DNA of 64,000 nt from Phoronis australis. Lineage: Eukaryota; Phoronida; Phoronidae. The translations under genes and the position numbers were made by a program. The stretch spans positions 1,349,052 through 1,413,051 of the forward strand of contig NMRA01000004.1 of assembly GCA_002633005.1 (NCBI GenBank). Reading direction: 5' to 3'. Under the pieces are notes generated by a model, which was not told the DNA's origin, searched no databases, and saw only the letters and a program-made list of their open reading frames with translations. This document shows positions 11,076 to 26,000 of the stretch, piece by piece (position 1 is the first letter of the stretch; every line of letters starts with the position of its first letter).

Positions 11076-14000
11076 CTGTAAAATAGAGGTTTGAAACTGG
11101 GAATATCGACGTACAGTAAAGGACGAAAGTAATCCAGCAAAATGGTTTCCCCTGTCGCGATGGCTAAATTGGTTAACAAAAATGACGAGTAATTCTAATG
11201 ATATGGAATGGCTAAACCACCTTGCTTAATTATCCTTCATTTTGGGTCAGAAGGGAATGCCTTCTGTGCAGCCGTCACAACTGAGAATTCCAGGTCATTT
11301 TGGCGCGAACTGTACACGTTATGTATGCCATGCGGCCAAAATAAATTGGAATAAATGGTTTTAGTCTTGTGCTATTTTAAAGATATGAATACCACAAAAT
11401 ATATCGTACTTAAATACAGGTTCAGATGTTGATTGATGGCTAGGCAAATTTTTCTTTTCCTATAATGCATTAAGTGGATTTACTAACTTAACCCTAGGTG
11501 GTCAAACAAAGGGGTGCTTGAGATTCCTCTATTGAAATTCTGAAGCAAAAATTTCATGCCTTCTACGCCATATATTCAATAATGCCAAATGAATTTGAAC
11601 GAAATAGGGCCAACATTTTTTGAAAACTGCTGTAGCCACTGAAATAATCAAACATCAGTTGTGAAATATTTTGGCATGTAATAAGGTGGATGTCTAAAAT
11701 TATGTTTTTTGAAACATACCTGGCTATAAATCATGCCCATGTGTTGAAATAACTTTCTTCACTGGCATATTTATGCTTCCAAAATGAGATTATTGCCTTC
11801 TCGTGTTAGCAGAGATATTCATTTTACAAGAATTCACCTCGACAAATCCAACGGGACAGAATCTCGAACTTTTTGATTTTTGAGCTGAAACGTTCACGTG
11901 ACCTGAAACTTATTGAGCCTTCTCAGAAACAATAACGAGCTGTCAGTCCTTGCTGAGCCAAGAGATCACTTCTGAACTGAGGAATGAAATTATTTTTTAA
12001 TGGTTTAACAGTGGTCTTAATCGAAAGTTCTTTCTTTTTGTTAGACAGCACAGGCTGAAAACCACTTTAAAACTTACCACTCTGCTCGATCAGTTTTCCA
12101 CTCCAAGATTTTGCCAGTTTGTTGAGAAACTGCTGGAAATATTCCATGTATGGTCTGAGAGACGTCTGCATGTAGTCTGGAACAAAATTCCAATGTGATA
12201 TTTTTTTTTAAAAAAATCCACTTTTAACAACCTCAGGCATAGCGACTACTCACTTTGAAACTTGCAAGACTTTCTTCCACAGTCCAGTTTCACAGATGAC
12301 CTATGAAGACTTTATAAACAATAGCAGAGTGTGAAAATGACCAGTCAGATTCATTACTTAGGATGAGAGTGCTGAATTTGGAGAGTGCACCATAAAAACA
12401 TAGGTGTGGACAACTAATTGCAATGGTTGCATGAAAAATGCTATGCCCAGTCCCTTCGATACTGTTGTACCTGGGCGGTGTTCCATAGAAAAAGTTGCTA
12501 GATCACTTTGGCGAGCGAAAGGCAAACATTTCGCAAATAAGCTCTGGACCTCACTAATGTACACCAACAAAATGACCACCACTGAAATGATTGGTCAGTG
12601 AGGCTCAAATGTTAAATTATGCAGTAAGGGCTGTTCCAGCAAAATCTGTATGGGAGGGGGGAAGGCACTTTTATTTCGTACCCACCGCCCATACTTTTCA
12701 TTTATTTCTCCAACCCATGACCCATAATTTTTTAATTATTTTTAATAGGTTAAAATATAAAATCCAACACTTGCAAACAAATTGCCTCCAGGAGGACCTG
12801 TTAAGAACTTAGATGATTGACAGACAAGAACTAGTTGTCTTGTTCAATATTGTCGAAAACTAAAGTAGCCTGTGAGCAATACTTTTGGCAGCCACCAGGT
12901 GTCTCTGTTCACCATGTGTCCATAATTTCAATGAACATTTTTTTCAATTATGAATCTCAAACTGTCTTCACGAACTCTTTTATACTTCTATGTCAAGTGA
13001 ATATTGGAACTTGTTTATCTTACTCCTCATACTTTTTATTTAAAAATCATCAATTTTCTTATATGTGTTAACACCAGTTTAGTGTTGCATAACTTTTCAA
13101 TTCAATAGGACTGCAGACAAACAGTTGGCTCAAATCAAGTTGCCCATGACTCGATTAATGGCTTAGTGAACATATTGCACTCTGTTCACTGGCAATATGG
13201 TCTTTTTTGTTTTGGGGTAAGTTAGGATATATGCCAATTCCATTTTTCTGAGTTTGGACGGCTGAAGTAACCAACCTGTTAACATAAACAGGTCAAAAAA
13301 TACCATCCATTTTAATGCATCACTTCTTACAGGAATGACCACCCATAATTTGAGTTTTTCTGAAGACCACCAGCCATGAATTTTTATTTCTGCTGCCGTT
13401 CCCCCCCCTCCCACACGGATTTTACTGGAACAGCCCTAAGCTACTTCCGTCCCATAGGTTAAGGTTTTTCACTACAAGTGTATCGTGAGAGTATCATATC
13501 AGATATGACTCCTCAATGCACCAGCAAATCTGCTGTGATCTCAACAGGTGGGCATCTAGTATCTGACTTCCAGTCATTTCATTGAAGGCCTGTGCTCAGA
13601 TTCAAGAAACAGTCCCACACTGGGACTCAACAAATTTCCCTAAGACTACTGCGTATTTGTTCCCTAAATCTTGTGCATGTTTTTTCCTTACTTTACTCAT
13701 AGTTTTAATATTTTTTCTATAATTTTATCGTTATTTTGAGCTCTTCTTTGACCAATGATACTTCCAAATAATATAACTAAAACAGAGCCCTTAATTTAGT
13801 CAAAATAATTAGGGACTAAGTCCTTAAATAAGGGGCGTTGCATGAACAGATCCCTACTTATTTTCAACAATATTGAGAATTCAACATAGAGTTAACTCTC
13901 GATTTGTATCAAAGCCAAAAATAGACTTTTTGTAGTAAGGAGACTTCCAACAGTATAAGAAAGGGCAATCAATGTTGTCAAAAGCCCACAAATACGCAGT

Positions 14001-17000
14001 AGACTTAGGGAACTTAGTTGAGTCCCTATTTGGGACTGTTTCATGCAACCGGGCACTGAACACTCCATTTATGAGCCTGGGCCTGTTTCTTGAAGAGTTC
14101 ATTGATTTTTGTTTTCTGACCCATCGCCAAAAGTCAGATATCTTCCTATGAATAGCCAAAAGGAGTTTTTCTTATCCTTTGTGTTTCTCAAAACGTTTTG
14201 TCTTCTGTCTGTTTGAGCAGACAATTATTTCTGTCTTTGATGTCAAGTTGGATACAGACTTTCTGACTTTCTATCAGCCTCATTTTCCTGAAACAGACTA
14301 CGCCATTCATAGACTGTTTTTAGCCAAAGGTTAAAACTGGAAAGCCAATAGATTCTTCGATAAACAGGCCCTCGGCAACTGCAAGGCTCCTCTGCTCTGA
14401 ACCCAGGGCACATTTTACTATTGAAAATTATGGTACTCATTCCTTAGCAGAGTCAGTGCCATGAAAAACAAACCACCTACAGGGAGCTTCTAAAAATCAC
14501 CCTTCCACAGAAGTCAGTCCCCATAAAATTATCTCTAAATCGCCCTTGAACTTCACTGTTTTTAACCTAGCAGACCTTTCTGTAGTGTGCTATTGCAAAA
14601 ATAGACATGACTAGATTTCCAAGCCTACAAAAACCCACCAAAGTGGCACACCCAGAATATGCACCTACGGAAGTAACACTGGGGGCCCCAGACCTTCTTA
14701 CCCCCAACTGAGGTAAAATCTACATGCAAGTGTCTACCTTTCCCTCGTTTCTTGTTCTCTTCATCCTCCGTTTTCTTAACGTGGTTCAGCTCTTCAATGA
14801 TTTCACTGAATAAAAATAATCACACAACCATTAGCTGTCAAGGAACAACAGCGTCATCTATTGTCAGGCATCAAATATAACAAAGAAATGAATTGACAAA
14901 TGATCATGCTTGTACACGTAAGTCTTCATCACATTTTCGAACTAACCAGATGCCAAGTCACAAAGTGGCAATTGAAGTAGTCACTGACCAATCGGACAAA
15001 GGAGTGTGGTCATGTGATGTAAACCAATGTCTGTAATGACTAGCGGACATTTTCCCTAGACATTTTTCTGAAAATACAAATGTGAGCATCGGTGGTTAAA
15101 AGATGTCAATGTGCTGTTTGTTAATCAGTCAACAAATATCTTGACCATTTCATCAAGGGAGTAGAGTTTATTCCTCTTCTAAAATTGGCAAAACCCAAGA
15201 AATATCGGTGAAAATGACTCAGATGGAATTATTGAATGTGAAGATTGCCAATGAAAACTACCAGCTGTATGCATGCACAAAACTAAGCAGAGCATTTACC
15301 AAAAGATGTGATTTGTTCGCGAATTTCAACTAAAATGCAGATATGTCCAACAATTTGTGTTCATAAGAATTGATATACACTTCACACAGCTGTTGGTTTA
15401 GTTCCATTGACCTTTGAACTCATTCTCATAGCAACCCTGTGAATGCATTTTTAAAGGAAAATCTATTCACAAGAATATTTTGTTTGGAGAAGAAGCATTG
15501 CTACATAGTTAATTCAAACAATTTTATCAGTGAAACTTTGCGTTATACTGGGCTGCGGTCTGCAGATGACAGAGCATCGTAATAAAGCAAAATCCCGAAA
15601 GACCTCGTAAAATCACAAAAGTGTTTTGCAAGACGTTCGAGACCTTACTAGCATAACCAATGAAAGTAATGGCCACTGCACTGAAGTGATTGGTCGGTGA
15701 GGTTGGAATGTTGAATTATGGGATTGAATTCATGAATTATGGGATACACTTCACTGTTTCTGTACCAAAGGTGAAGATTTCTTGCTGCAAGTGCTTGGCT
15801 AATGTTTCAGGTGTACGTAACGCACCCCTTGTCCAAGCCGTAAGATTGTAAGGTGAGATTCAGATATTAGTCTCACCTTATCCTGGGAACTTTAAATGGG
15901 TCGAAGGAATCAAGTGTACTTGGATCAATAGGTACACAGACACGGCCTGAAATTTCAAATGCAAAAGTCACTATTTCTTCCAAAAACATAGGAAAGTCAC
16001 TTACAAACAGCTTCAAATACAGTAAAGCATGTGCAAGCTTTGTTAGTATGAGCATGTATGTGTGTGCGTGTGTGTGTGTGTTTGACACAAAAAATGCTTC
16101 TGACTTAGGTCACTTACAGTTTTAAATCTTGCGCCAATCTGTTCTTTACATATCACAATTGATCATCAATTTATTATATAAATTCTTATAGACCATTAAT
16201 ATGAATTTTTACAAATGGTACGGCATGATACAATAGTTCATAAGAATTCTGCTGATGGAACAAGTCTCGAGACAATGTTATCCCGTATAGAATGTCCTAT
16301 TGCCTTTCATAGGCTCAGGTTAGTTTATTATGACCAGTACCTGTTTTAGGGTGGATACAGAATGGACTCTTCAGTAAATGGTTGACCCCTTTGCTGACGT
16401 TGACGTCCAGTCGTGGGTAAGTGTAGTTCAGCATAATCTCGTTCACAATCTGCCTTGACTGGGGACAGGTTTTCTGAATGAGAAAGGAACAAAAATGAAA
16501 GCGCTCGGAGGTGCGACACTTGGCGAAAATTAACAGAAAAATTGATGGTAGAGTTGACGACGACGATGATTATAATGATGAATATGCCGATTATGAACAA
16601 CACGATAACATTCATGTAACTAGGGACGATGTCAGAAACAGTAAGAAATAGGATACAGTCTTGTTCAATAGAAGCTAAATCAACATCAATGCAGCAAGAG
16701 TGCTCAACAAAGTAACAGCGCTATCCGAAGATCTCGAATATATAAAAAAAGTAGACTTCCTAGCGAAAAATGGAAAATATCTTTTGAAAGCCCGCTCAAA
16801 ACTCTATCTAACATAGTAGACTTGCAAAATTACGTAAATTTTTCGAAAAAATTGAAATTTTGCATTTTTTTGAAACTTAAGTCAAATAAAACGGTGAGTC
16901 TGAGAAAAACGTTGTCACAGGTCATTTGAAAGGGTATATCTCAGAGAATCCACATGCAAAAATTCCCATCATTTTTTCTTCCCGTTTAAAATGGCACCCC

Positions 17001-20000
17001 AGCAAGACTGAAAATGGGTCAAAATGCGTCAAACCCACCATCTAGAAAGCAACTTCCGCTCTCTTACCACTGCATAATAGCATGTTAAAGGAAACTAATA
17101 CTAGAAAAGTTTCAAAGCAATTGGTCTTATAATGTGCAATCTACACGAGAAAATGTTTTTAGCCCGAAATCGAGGTGCACACGCGCAATTGCCGATATTT
17201 CCGCCATCTTGAAGCGGAAGTAAACAATATTCAGTACATCTGTAGCATACGTCCGGTAAAATAATAGTGTCTATTTTCAGTCTTGTACATCAAAAATTAT
17301 AGCCTCCAGGAGCATTTGAATCTGAAATTGAAAACAAAATGGCCACCATGTCTGCCATCTTAGATCCGATTTTGACAAAAAACAATAAGCTTCCAGTACT
17401 TCTAGAACTACATGGTGTGTGTAAATTTTGTGAGGATCGGACGAAAATTGCGACCTGTATCGTGCGAAAAAAAACCTAGTGACAGAGCAACATACTTGGC
17501 GAAAAATTTTTTCGCCAAGTAATGATGGACGTGAATCATGTCTTTCTATACCATGACAGAAAATAACTACCGTTCGCCACACAGATCAGAGTGACATTGA
17601 TTTGAACATGTCTTTTTTCAAGACCATTAAACACAGATCAATGTAGAAAAACACATCATGCATGTATTAATGAAATTAAATCTCAAAAACAATGTATAAC
17701 AAGAGCAACGCGAAACGTTGAAGTGCACCCACGAATACACCGCAAACGGTGTGCTTCTAGCGCGAGGGTAGTTTATTTGTTTCATAAAATAGCCACTAGA
17801 TATCACAAAAATCTCCAATCCATTTGAAAACAGGAACATGCTATCGCTTCTTTAATAGAAAGCTATTTACCAAATTTCATAAAAATCTGTCCAGGAACTT
17901 TAGAGAAACAACGGAAAACGGAAAAAATGAAATTGCCACTATGGGGCACAGTGTTCATTGGATCTGCATAAAAGATGTCATCTGTTGTTAGCTTCATATA
18001 AATACAATTACTAAATTTAATAAAGATCCTGCAGTGTGTTTAGGAGATGCAGCTATGGACGCAAAACGTAACTACCTCTAGGAGGCGTCACATAGTCAAA
18101 TTCCTTTTCATCAACCATCCTTTTCACACTGAGAACATATACGCCACTTTTCAAAATCATCCTTAGAATGGTTTGGTTGATCGAGGGGTGGATGCCAAAA
18201 CAGAATCGAAAACAGCAAAAATGTCCACCAGGTGGCACAAAATACCTTGATTCCTTCCGAAAACGGGAGGATAGCATCATCTTACCAATAGATGCCTATA
18301 TGCCAAATTTTATGAAAATACGTTAGGACCTTTGAAGATACAGAGGTAAACGTAAGAAACTAAAATTGCCACTAGGGGGCATACCAGTAGTCAGAGCCAT
18401 CCGAAAGTCGTCATCCATTGTCAGCATCATAAATACACTAAATTTAGTAATGATCCTGCCAACGGTTAAGGAGATACAGCCATGGGCGCAAAAAAAAACT
18501 GCCACTAGGATTTGTCACAGTAGTCAAAATTGTCGGAAAATCATAGTCAGCTGTCCCCTTCATAGCAAGAATTTGCATGCCGATTTTCACAATCATCCTT
18601 AGAGAGGTTTGGTTGATAGAAGGGTGGACTCGAAAACACCAAAAATGGCCACTAGGTGGTGCAAACTACGTCAAATCCATCCGAAAATGGGAGGGTAGCG
18701 TCATCTCACCAATAGATACCTATATGCCAAACTTTATGAAAATACGTTCGGGACCTTTGAAGATATAGAGGTAAGCGTAAAAAACTAATATTGCCACTAG
18801 GTTGCATACCGGTACTCAGATCCACCTGAAAGTTCACTCATGTCGTCCCATTCATGAAAGGAACATATGAGCAAAATTTCATGAGCGTACGTCAAAGCGT
18901 TTTGGAGATAGAGCGGCGGACGCCGGACAGAGATGACGACATAATGCGTCCACGTATAACTATGTGGGCGCATAAAAATTAGTAAACTTTTTTTTTCACA
19001 TGCAAATTCACATTAAAACAAGATTTCACCCTACCTCAACCACAACATTCTTTTCAGCACTTTTAATGGCTACCCATCGTTTGGCCGATGTGGCACATTC
19101 AGGTGACTGGAACGCTTCTTCCAACTTATCACGTACAGGTGAAGTACCGTTAAGACAAATAACTGAACAACAATGATACCATTTTCTCCTCAATAATCGC
19201 ACCACACACTTTCCTGCAGCAAAGGACGATGTACCCTAATTTGCTTTCTCTTACCTTTTAGGATATTTTGAAAGGATTCACCTTTGTTAAATCTGACTTC
19301 ATATTACAAGTTCAATCATGTTGTGAGTTATTGACTTTGAAGCTGCTAAACACCAGACTAATGTGATGTTAAGTTCACTAAAAATTTTACAGTATTCAAG
19401 GACAATATGGTGCACAATGAATTCTTTCAGAAAATATGTAAAGAAGGGCCTAATATATGCTCCATCAGTTTGAACTTCTTAATCATAGAAAGTATCAGAC
19501 AATGTTCAGCAGGATTGTGGGCATTCACATTTATAATGTTACAAGCTTTTGAAAAATGAAAGAACACGAATTTTGGCAATAACTGTGAGCAATTAGAAGA
19601 TTTTAGCATATGCAGTGCAGTGGTGACGAATTATACCATTCAATACTTGGAGAGAGGTTGGGTAGAGTTTCTTAAAAGTCCCAAATATCATAAATTTCTT
19701 TGGCTTTATGAATGCAAAATTTCTGGGATGCGTTCTGCAGATGCTAGAACCTCACAAAAAGGCGATATCACACAAGACCTCGCAAAATCACACACGTTAA
19801 ATGTGAGTATGCTCAGAACTTTACTAGCGTATCCTACAAAAATGGTGGCCACTGAAGAGATTGGACGGCGAAATTGATGTTGAAATAAAGAATAGAATTC
19901 ACTTTTTCGGATATATGAACGAAGATTTGTTGCTGCCAATGCCATGGGTCCACTGAACTGATACACCAGTTATGGAGTTGATTGATCAGACTAGAATTAT

Positions 20001-23000
20001 AATTAGTTCTATTAACAAAGTTACACCAGCCCTCAGGCTGTGACAACATTTCCTAAGCACCACATGAACAAAGTCAGTTAAATTGCAACAGAAGATGGGA
20101 CTTCGATGAAGATGCATCAATAAATAAATATTGTTTTTTAACATTTCAATCAGTTTTTAAGCATTTGGAATTGAAAAGACAAGATTTCAAGAGTTTTCAC
20201 AGCATTTTGAATGTTTTCCACAAACATGTAGAGGTCACTGGCATTTTGCCAAAGTTTCATACTTTTCTTGAGACATCAATTACATTTTTAGAGAATGCAA
20301 GTAATTTTGGGATTTTTTGTAACCCGATCAAGTATAACGTAGAGAAAATTGCTTTAATTTGAGTTTTAACCATTTGATGCTCAAAACTTAGATCCAGCAA
20401 CTATAAAAAACACATTGATAGACCAATCAACTCAAAGGATATGTTCATCCGGTACCAACTGCAGAACTTTCTTATATTTCTCTTCGTCTCCAAGAAAATC
20501 TTGCTTCTTCAGAGCGTACGATGGGAAATTCTTTTCTATTATCTTCAATGCTTCACTGTGAACAAGCCAACATTCAGCTGAATCCGTTAACAGGTAGACG
20601 TATAAACAGGCAAACAGATACTGAGACAAACATACAATGGAACTTTTTAAATATCAAAGGCGCCAGCATTGAAAGACAGATTCCACAATATTATTCTTGT
20701 GAAAAACAATTATCACCTTATAACCATACACTTTAGAATAGACTTCATCTTGTAATAATACTTCAGTTTCACCACACGCATAATTGACGAAATGATAATT
20801 TTTCTATTTTTCAAAAAAAATCAGAATTGACCAAACGTTGTATTATCGGACAGTTGCACTGAACAAAGCAGGGTAATAATAATAAAATAAAATTATCTTG
20901 ATCTTTATTTTATTGAATCCACTTGTTCTCTCAGGCTAAATATAAAATGAAATACAACAGTTCAGGAGTAATAATTTTGTTACAAAAGTGTTAATTCATC
21001 TGCAATAAGTATTCCTGGGACATTTGTGAAGTCTGCTCAAACTGGCTACATGGCAACACTACCAGGAAATATAACGTGACCCTAAAAACCCAAACCTATG
21101 AATATCTTAATTATTCCTTCTTAAATTCATTTATTGAAAGATTAGTTTATGCACGATCCTTTCACAAATTTTCAAGCAGACGAGTCAGTTTACAAAAGAA
21201 TTTGATACAAGATTTTGTGCCACCCTGTATAAGTCCAAATTTCAAACATAAACAGGTTACTGTCAATATGTGTCTTAGTGTTCAACACAACAGATCTGTG
21301 TTAGAAATATATTCACTATACCTGATTGAAGGGTGAACTTTCTCAGTTAAAACGACTTTGCGGCTAATGTTATCTCCTCCCTGTAACACATTATAAAATT
21401 ATGTTTATTGTTATTTATCATTAAATCGTAGTTGCCATGATAGTCCTTAACTTGACAGTTATACATACATGTAGCGCCACGCAAAATTTACATTTTTCAA
21501 AATAATATGGAACAAGAAATATACAACAGACTACCAGTAACTAAAAGCCCTTATAAGGGCTGTTCCAGCAAAATCTGTATGGGAGGGGGGAAGGCACTTT
21601 TATTTCGTACCCACTGCCCATATTTTTCATTCATTTCTCCAACCCATGACCCATGATTTTTTAATTATTTTAATAGGTTAAAATATAAAATCCAACACTT
21701 GCAAACAAATTGCCTCCAGGAGGACCCGTTAAGAACTTAGATGATTGACAGACAAGAACTAGTTGTCTTGTCCAATATTGTCTAAAACTAAAATAGCCTG
21801 TGAGCAATACTTTTGGCAGCCACCAGGTGTCTCTGTTCAACATGTGTCTATAATTTCAATGAACATTTTTTTCAATTATAAGGATCTATGTATCTCAAAC
21901 TGTCTCCACGAACTCTTTTGTACTTCTATGTCAAGTGAATATTGGAACTTGTTTATCTTACTCCTCATACTTTTTATTTAAAAATCATCAATTTTCTTAT
22001 ATGTGTTAACACCCGTTTAGTGTTGCATAACTTTTGAATTCAATAGGACTGCAGACAAACAGCTGGCTCAAATCAAGTTGCCCATGACTTGATTAAAGGC
22101 TTAGTGAACAAATTGCACTCTGTTCACTGACAATATGGGCTTTTTGTATTGGGATAAGTTAGGATATATGCCAATTGTTTTTTTTTTGAGTTATGACGGC
22201 TGAAGTAACCAACCTGTAAACATTAACAGGTCAAAAAAATACCACCCATTTTTAATGCATCACTTCTTACAGGAACGACCACCCATAATTTGAGTTTTTT
22301 TCTGAAGACCATCACTCATGAATTTTTATTTCTACTGCCGTCACCCCCCCCTCCCACACGGATTTTACTGGAACAGCCCTAAGATATCATTTTACAATAA
22401 ATAGAACAGCTATCTAATTCACGTTCCTGAGCATGTTCCAGTTGCATTGAGATCAACAAGAGCGAAGTCACCATTAATAAGCAGTACGTTGACTTTTTAC
22501 CGTATGTCTAAGCACACTAAAAAGTAACAAGTGTTCAAGATACCCCCACTGAGTCTACTTGAACAGCAATAAAAGAAGGGATAGAATAAAATACAATACA
22601 ATAGAACACAGCACAAAACTTATAGACATACGTACAAACAGACAGACACATACAGACAGACAAACAAACAAACTAAAGTAAGGATGACAAACGAAGAATA
22701 GGACCAAGGTACTCTATAAAAATCAACTAGAATTATGTGCTTACTTACTTTCATCATAGCCAGAAATGAGTTTCCATATCAAACTATTCTCGTTTGACTG
22801 TACACATTTCTTGACACCAATTCAATATAAAGAAAACAGGTCTGCTACCTTGATCACACCGAGGTATTCAGCGATGGCTGTTCGTTCAGCCTGTCCTATT
22901 TTTCGCACTTTCTCGTCACACACCCAACAGTGAACACCGCGACGACCAGAGTAGACCCAGAAAAGGTGTTCAAAACCAAAGTCCTCTGGAAATTGTAAAA

Positions 23001-26000
23001 ATAATTAATGCATACAAAATACCAACAACTGCATTCATGCAGGAATATACTTAGCCACTCGCCCAGTCGCCAATGTGAGTAAAAATAGGGCTGGGAGAGT
23101 AGAAGTTCACTTCCGGCTTGCCAAAGGTGGCGAGTGAATTTTCAGAGCGCAAAAACACTCTATCGTTTCTGAGATGAAAATGAATAAATTTTCTCCTCTT
23201 TGTGCTGTTTTATCATGAATTTAAACTTTAAGTTAAGTTTGGTCTGCGTGTCGATGCTCTGGCAGTTAAAAACATTTGCGCAGTACACTCCTCCAGAGTC
23301 AGTAGACATTATGCTATTCGTCTAGACAAAAGGTCACAAAGAGTGCAAGGTGTGGAGGGTCCTGCACAAAGGAGGACTAGTCCAAAAGGAAGGAAAAGGG
23401 GGTTAAGGCTTTAGACTGGTCCATGTGCTCAAAGCAAGTGAAATAGAGCCTACCATATTTTTGGAACTGACTTTTTTCTGCAGCGTAATTTCAGCGAAGA
23501 TTATTTTATAAATACTGACACTGAAAACACATAAAAATTAAAGTGGTTGTCCTTGTTATCGTTATTAGCAGAATAAAAAATAAAATATCGCAATTTTTAG
23601 CTAGATTGATCATACATGTATAGAGTGCGGCAATGAGAGTTCCAGGTGCAAATTCTTTTTCCGTATTTTGGTCCAGCCACATGATTTAGCAGTACAGCGC
23701 AGTTTCTCAGTGTGGCAACTGGCATGACAATGCATATTATTCCTATCCCTTGAAAACTGTTCTAGTCCACGCATGAGACAGAATCGTCATACGCACGTTG
23801 ACTTGTGCACGACTGGTGCACGTGCTATCGTCTTGTGTGTTCTCATTTTCATTTGTCAAGAATTACAATGTGGCATTTTTTAGAGGGTGTCTAAGCAAAC
23901 TGCGGCGCAAAAAAAGAAAATATCATAAGGAAAACGAGAGAAGGCAAGATTTTGAAAATCTGATTGGCAGAAAGGCCGAGTCTGGCTTCAAGACACAGAA
24001 GACGGCGTGCAATTTTAATTAAAATGTAGTTATTGTGTTGGATGACATATTGTCTTGTGCAGCCAGCCAGCTAGCTGTAGGAACACTATTGTCAAAATAC
24101 TGTTAGATACCTCTGTGTTGAACTCCGGCAGTCCTCGAAATTGCACACAGCCTGGGTAGTTCTGCTCGTAACCTCAACGTGAAACAAGTATCAACATGTA
24201 GAGGTAAAGACCCAGGGGGTGCATGCAAAATCTAGGAAACAACCGCCACACACCTTGCCCGTTACAGCCGTTTCAATGAAGAACAATCTAATAAACTTCA
24301 TTTTTTTGGGTCATTCTCCGCCTTTTGTAACAAAGAAAAGTAAAGGTCGTAGTTTTGAAAACAGCATGCTCGTGCCATTTCCTAAAGTTTTAAGACAGCT
24401 CTCGGGAGAAGATGACAGCAAAATTAGTTCCGAAATTTGGTTTGGTGGTATTAAAATATCAAAAACTTATAATGAAGTGAAACCAATTGCGATAATTTGT
24501 TGTGACGTGTATGCAACCTCGTAAAAGAACGACAGTTGATTCGAAGAATCGGCAAACAAAGAAACTATGCAATGGGTGACGCAACATTTCATGGTACTGA
24601 AAGCTGACACAGACAGTGCCGCAATTTTAGCAGTAAAACAAATGGTAGAACGCCAATTATTCCAATAATTTAGTGTGCTCAAGGAAGAGAGTAGATCGAG
24701 AGTTGTTTAGATATCAAATGAAGCCTAATTTCCTTGCTTCATTATCATTTTGTCATTTTTGTTTGAAAAAAAAATTGTCACGTAACATTGACGTAATTTA
24801 GATGCTGAACTAAAATCTGCAGCCTATCAATCGGCATATTAAGACTTTTGAATGAGACATTTTGGGAGTTAAAATCGTGTTGCAGTGCTTTACGTAAATA
24901 AGACATTTGGTTCTGAAGTGATTTTCTTATAATAAATGAACAGTTCACTAATAGATGCATTTACACAACATACGAAAATTCATTCGGGTATGTATTAACT
25001 TAGCTACCATATTGCCACTCCATTAGAGTCATGGGCATCTGTGCAGAACTGTGCTTATATGTGATACCGTATTGTCTCACCATTAGGCCCATGGACATCA
25101 GTGCACAACTTAGGCACGTATGCCAATATGCAAACCACTTGGGTAAAAAAACACAAAGAAGGCATTACATTGGATATAGACCCATGCAATACGCCACAGC
25201 AACACAGTAATACAAAACTGTTTACTAAATTTCTTGAAAAAAGTAAAAAGGAACTCCAAAGATACAGGGGCAAATGTAAAAATGCCACTAGGAGGCAGTG
25301 GTAGTCAAAACAGGTGCACCCGTATGTGAATTGATGTATGGGCCTATGTAAGGGATATTGCCTGAGTTTATACTTGAAAATTAGGCGCATGCCAATATGC
25401 AAACCCCTTGAGTAAAAAAAGGCAACGTAAAAAGGCATCATTTCGGATATAGGCCCATGGGCCTAAAAGTGCGGCAATACGGTAACATCCTAAACTCATA
25501 AAACCATCTTTAATGTAAGTTATTATTGTAGTTTGACTGTACTGCAGTTGTTATCACAGCAAGAGTTCAACATTTTTTTTTCTAAAATCAAGCAGTTTTC
25601 TATCAATCCTTATTAAAAATTTAAGCAGTTGTGGTCAACTCACCTCGAAGTGCCCTGTCTACAATTTGAATAGCTATAGTCATCAACGGCCAACATTTAG
25701 AGCATATGTCAGCTCCCCTGAAATTAACAGTGGTGTACCAAAATAAAAACAAAATGTCTCAAACAGAGCCAGATTAAGGTCTTGTAGTTTCCCTTAAGTT
25801 TTACTTATTGCAAAAAATATAAATAATGTACGATAACTGGAGTTCAGCTCAGAAAGCGCAACAAAGCATTCTAAGGGGTTAAACACTACATAAAAACTGA
25901 GACACTTGTAATATGAGCTGCCCCCCAATCATCACAGTTTTCCACCCTCTCCTACAACCACAAATTTCAAACCACCCTTCGGCACATTTTACCCCTACCA

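Noticed and set aside
20443-20555. GT donor at TTG|GTACCG inside PRIM1 exon 7
   Set aside because: It would drop the conserved VPD residues, leaves a phase that does not match the next exon, and ignores the perfect U12 donor 13 nt further on.
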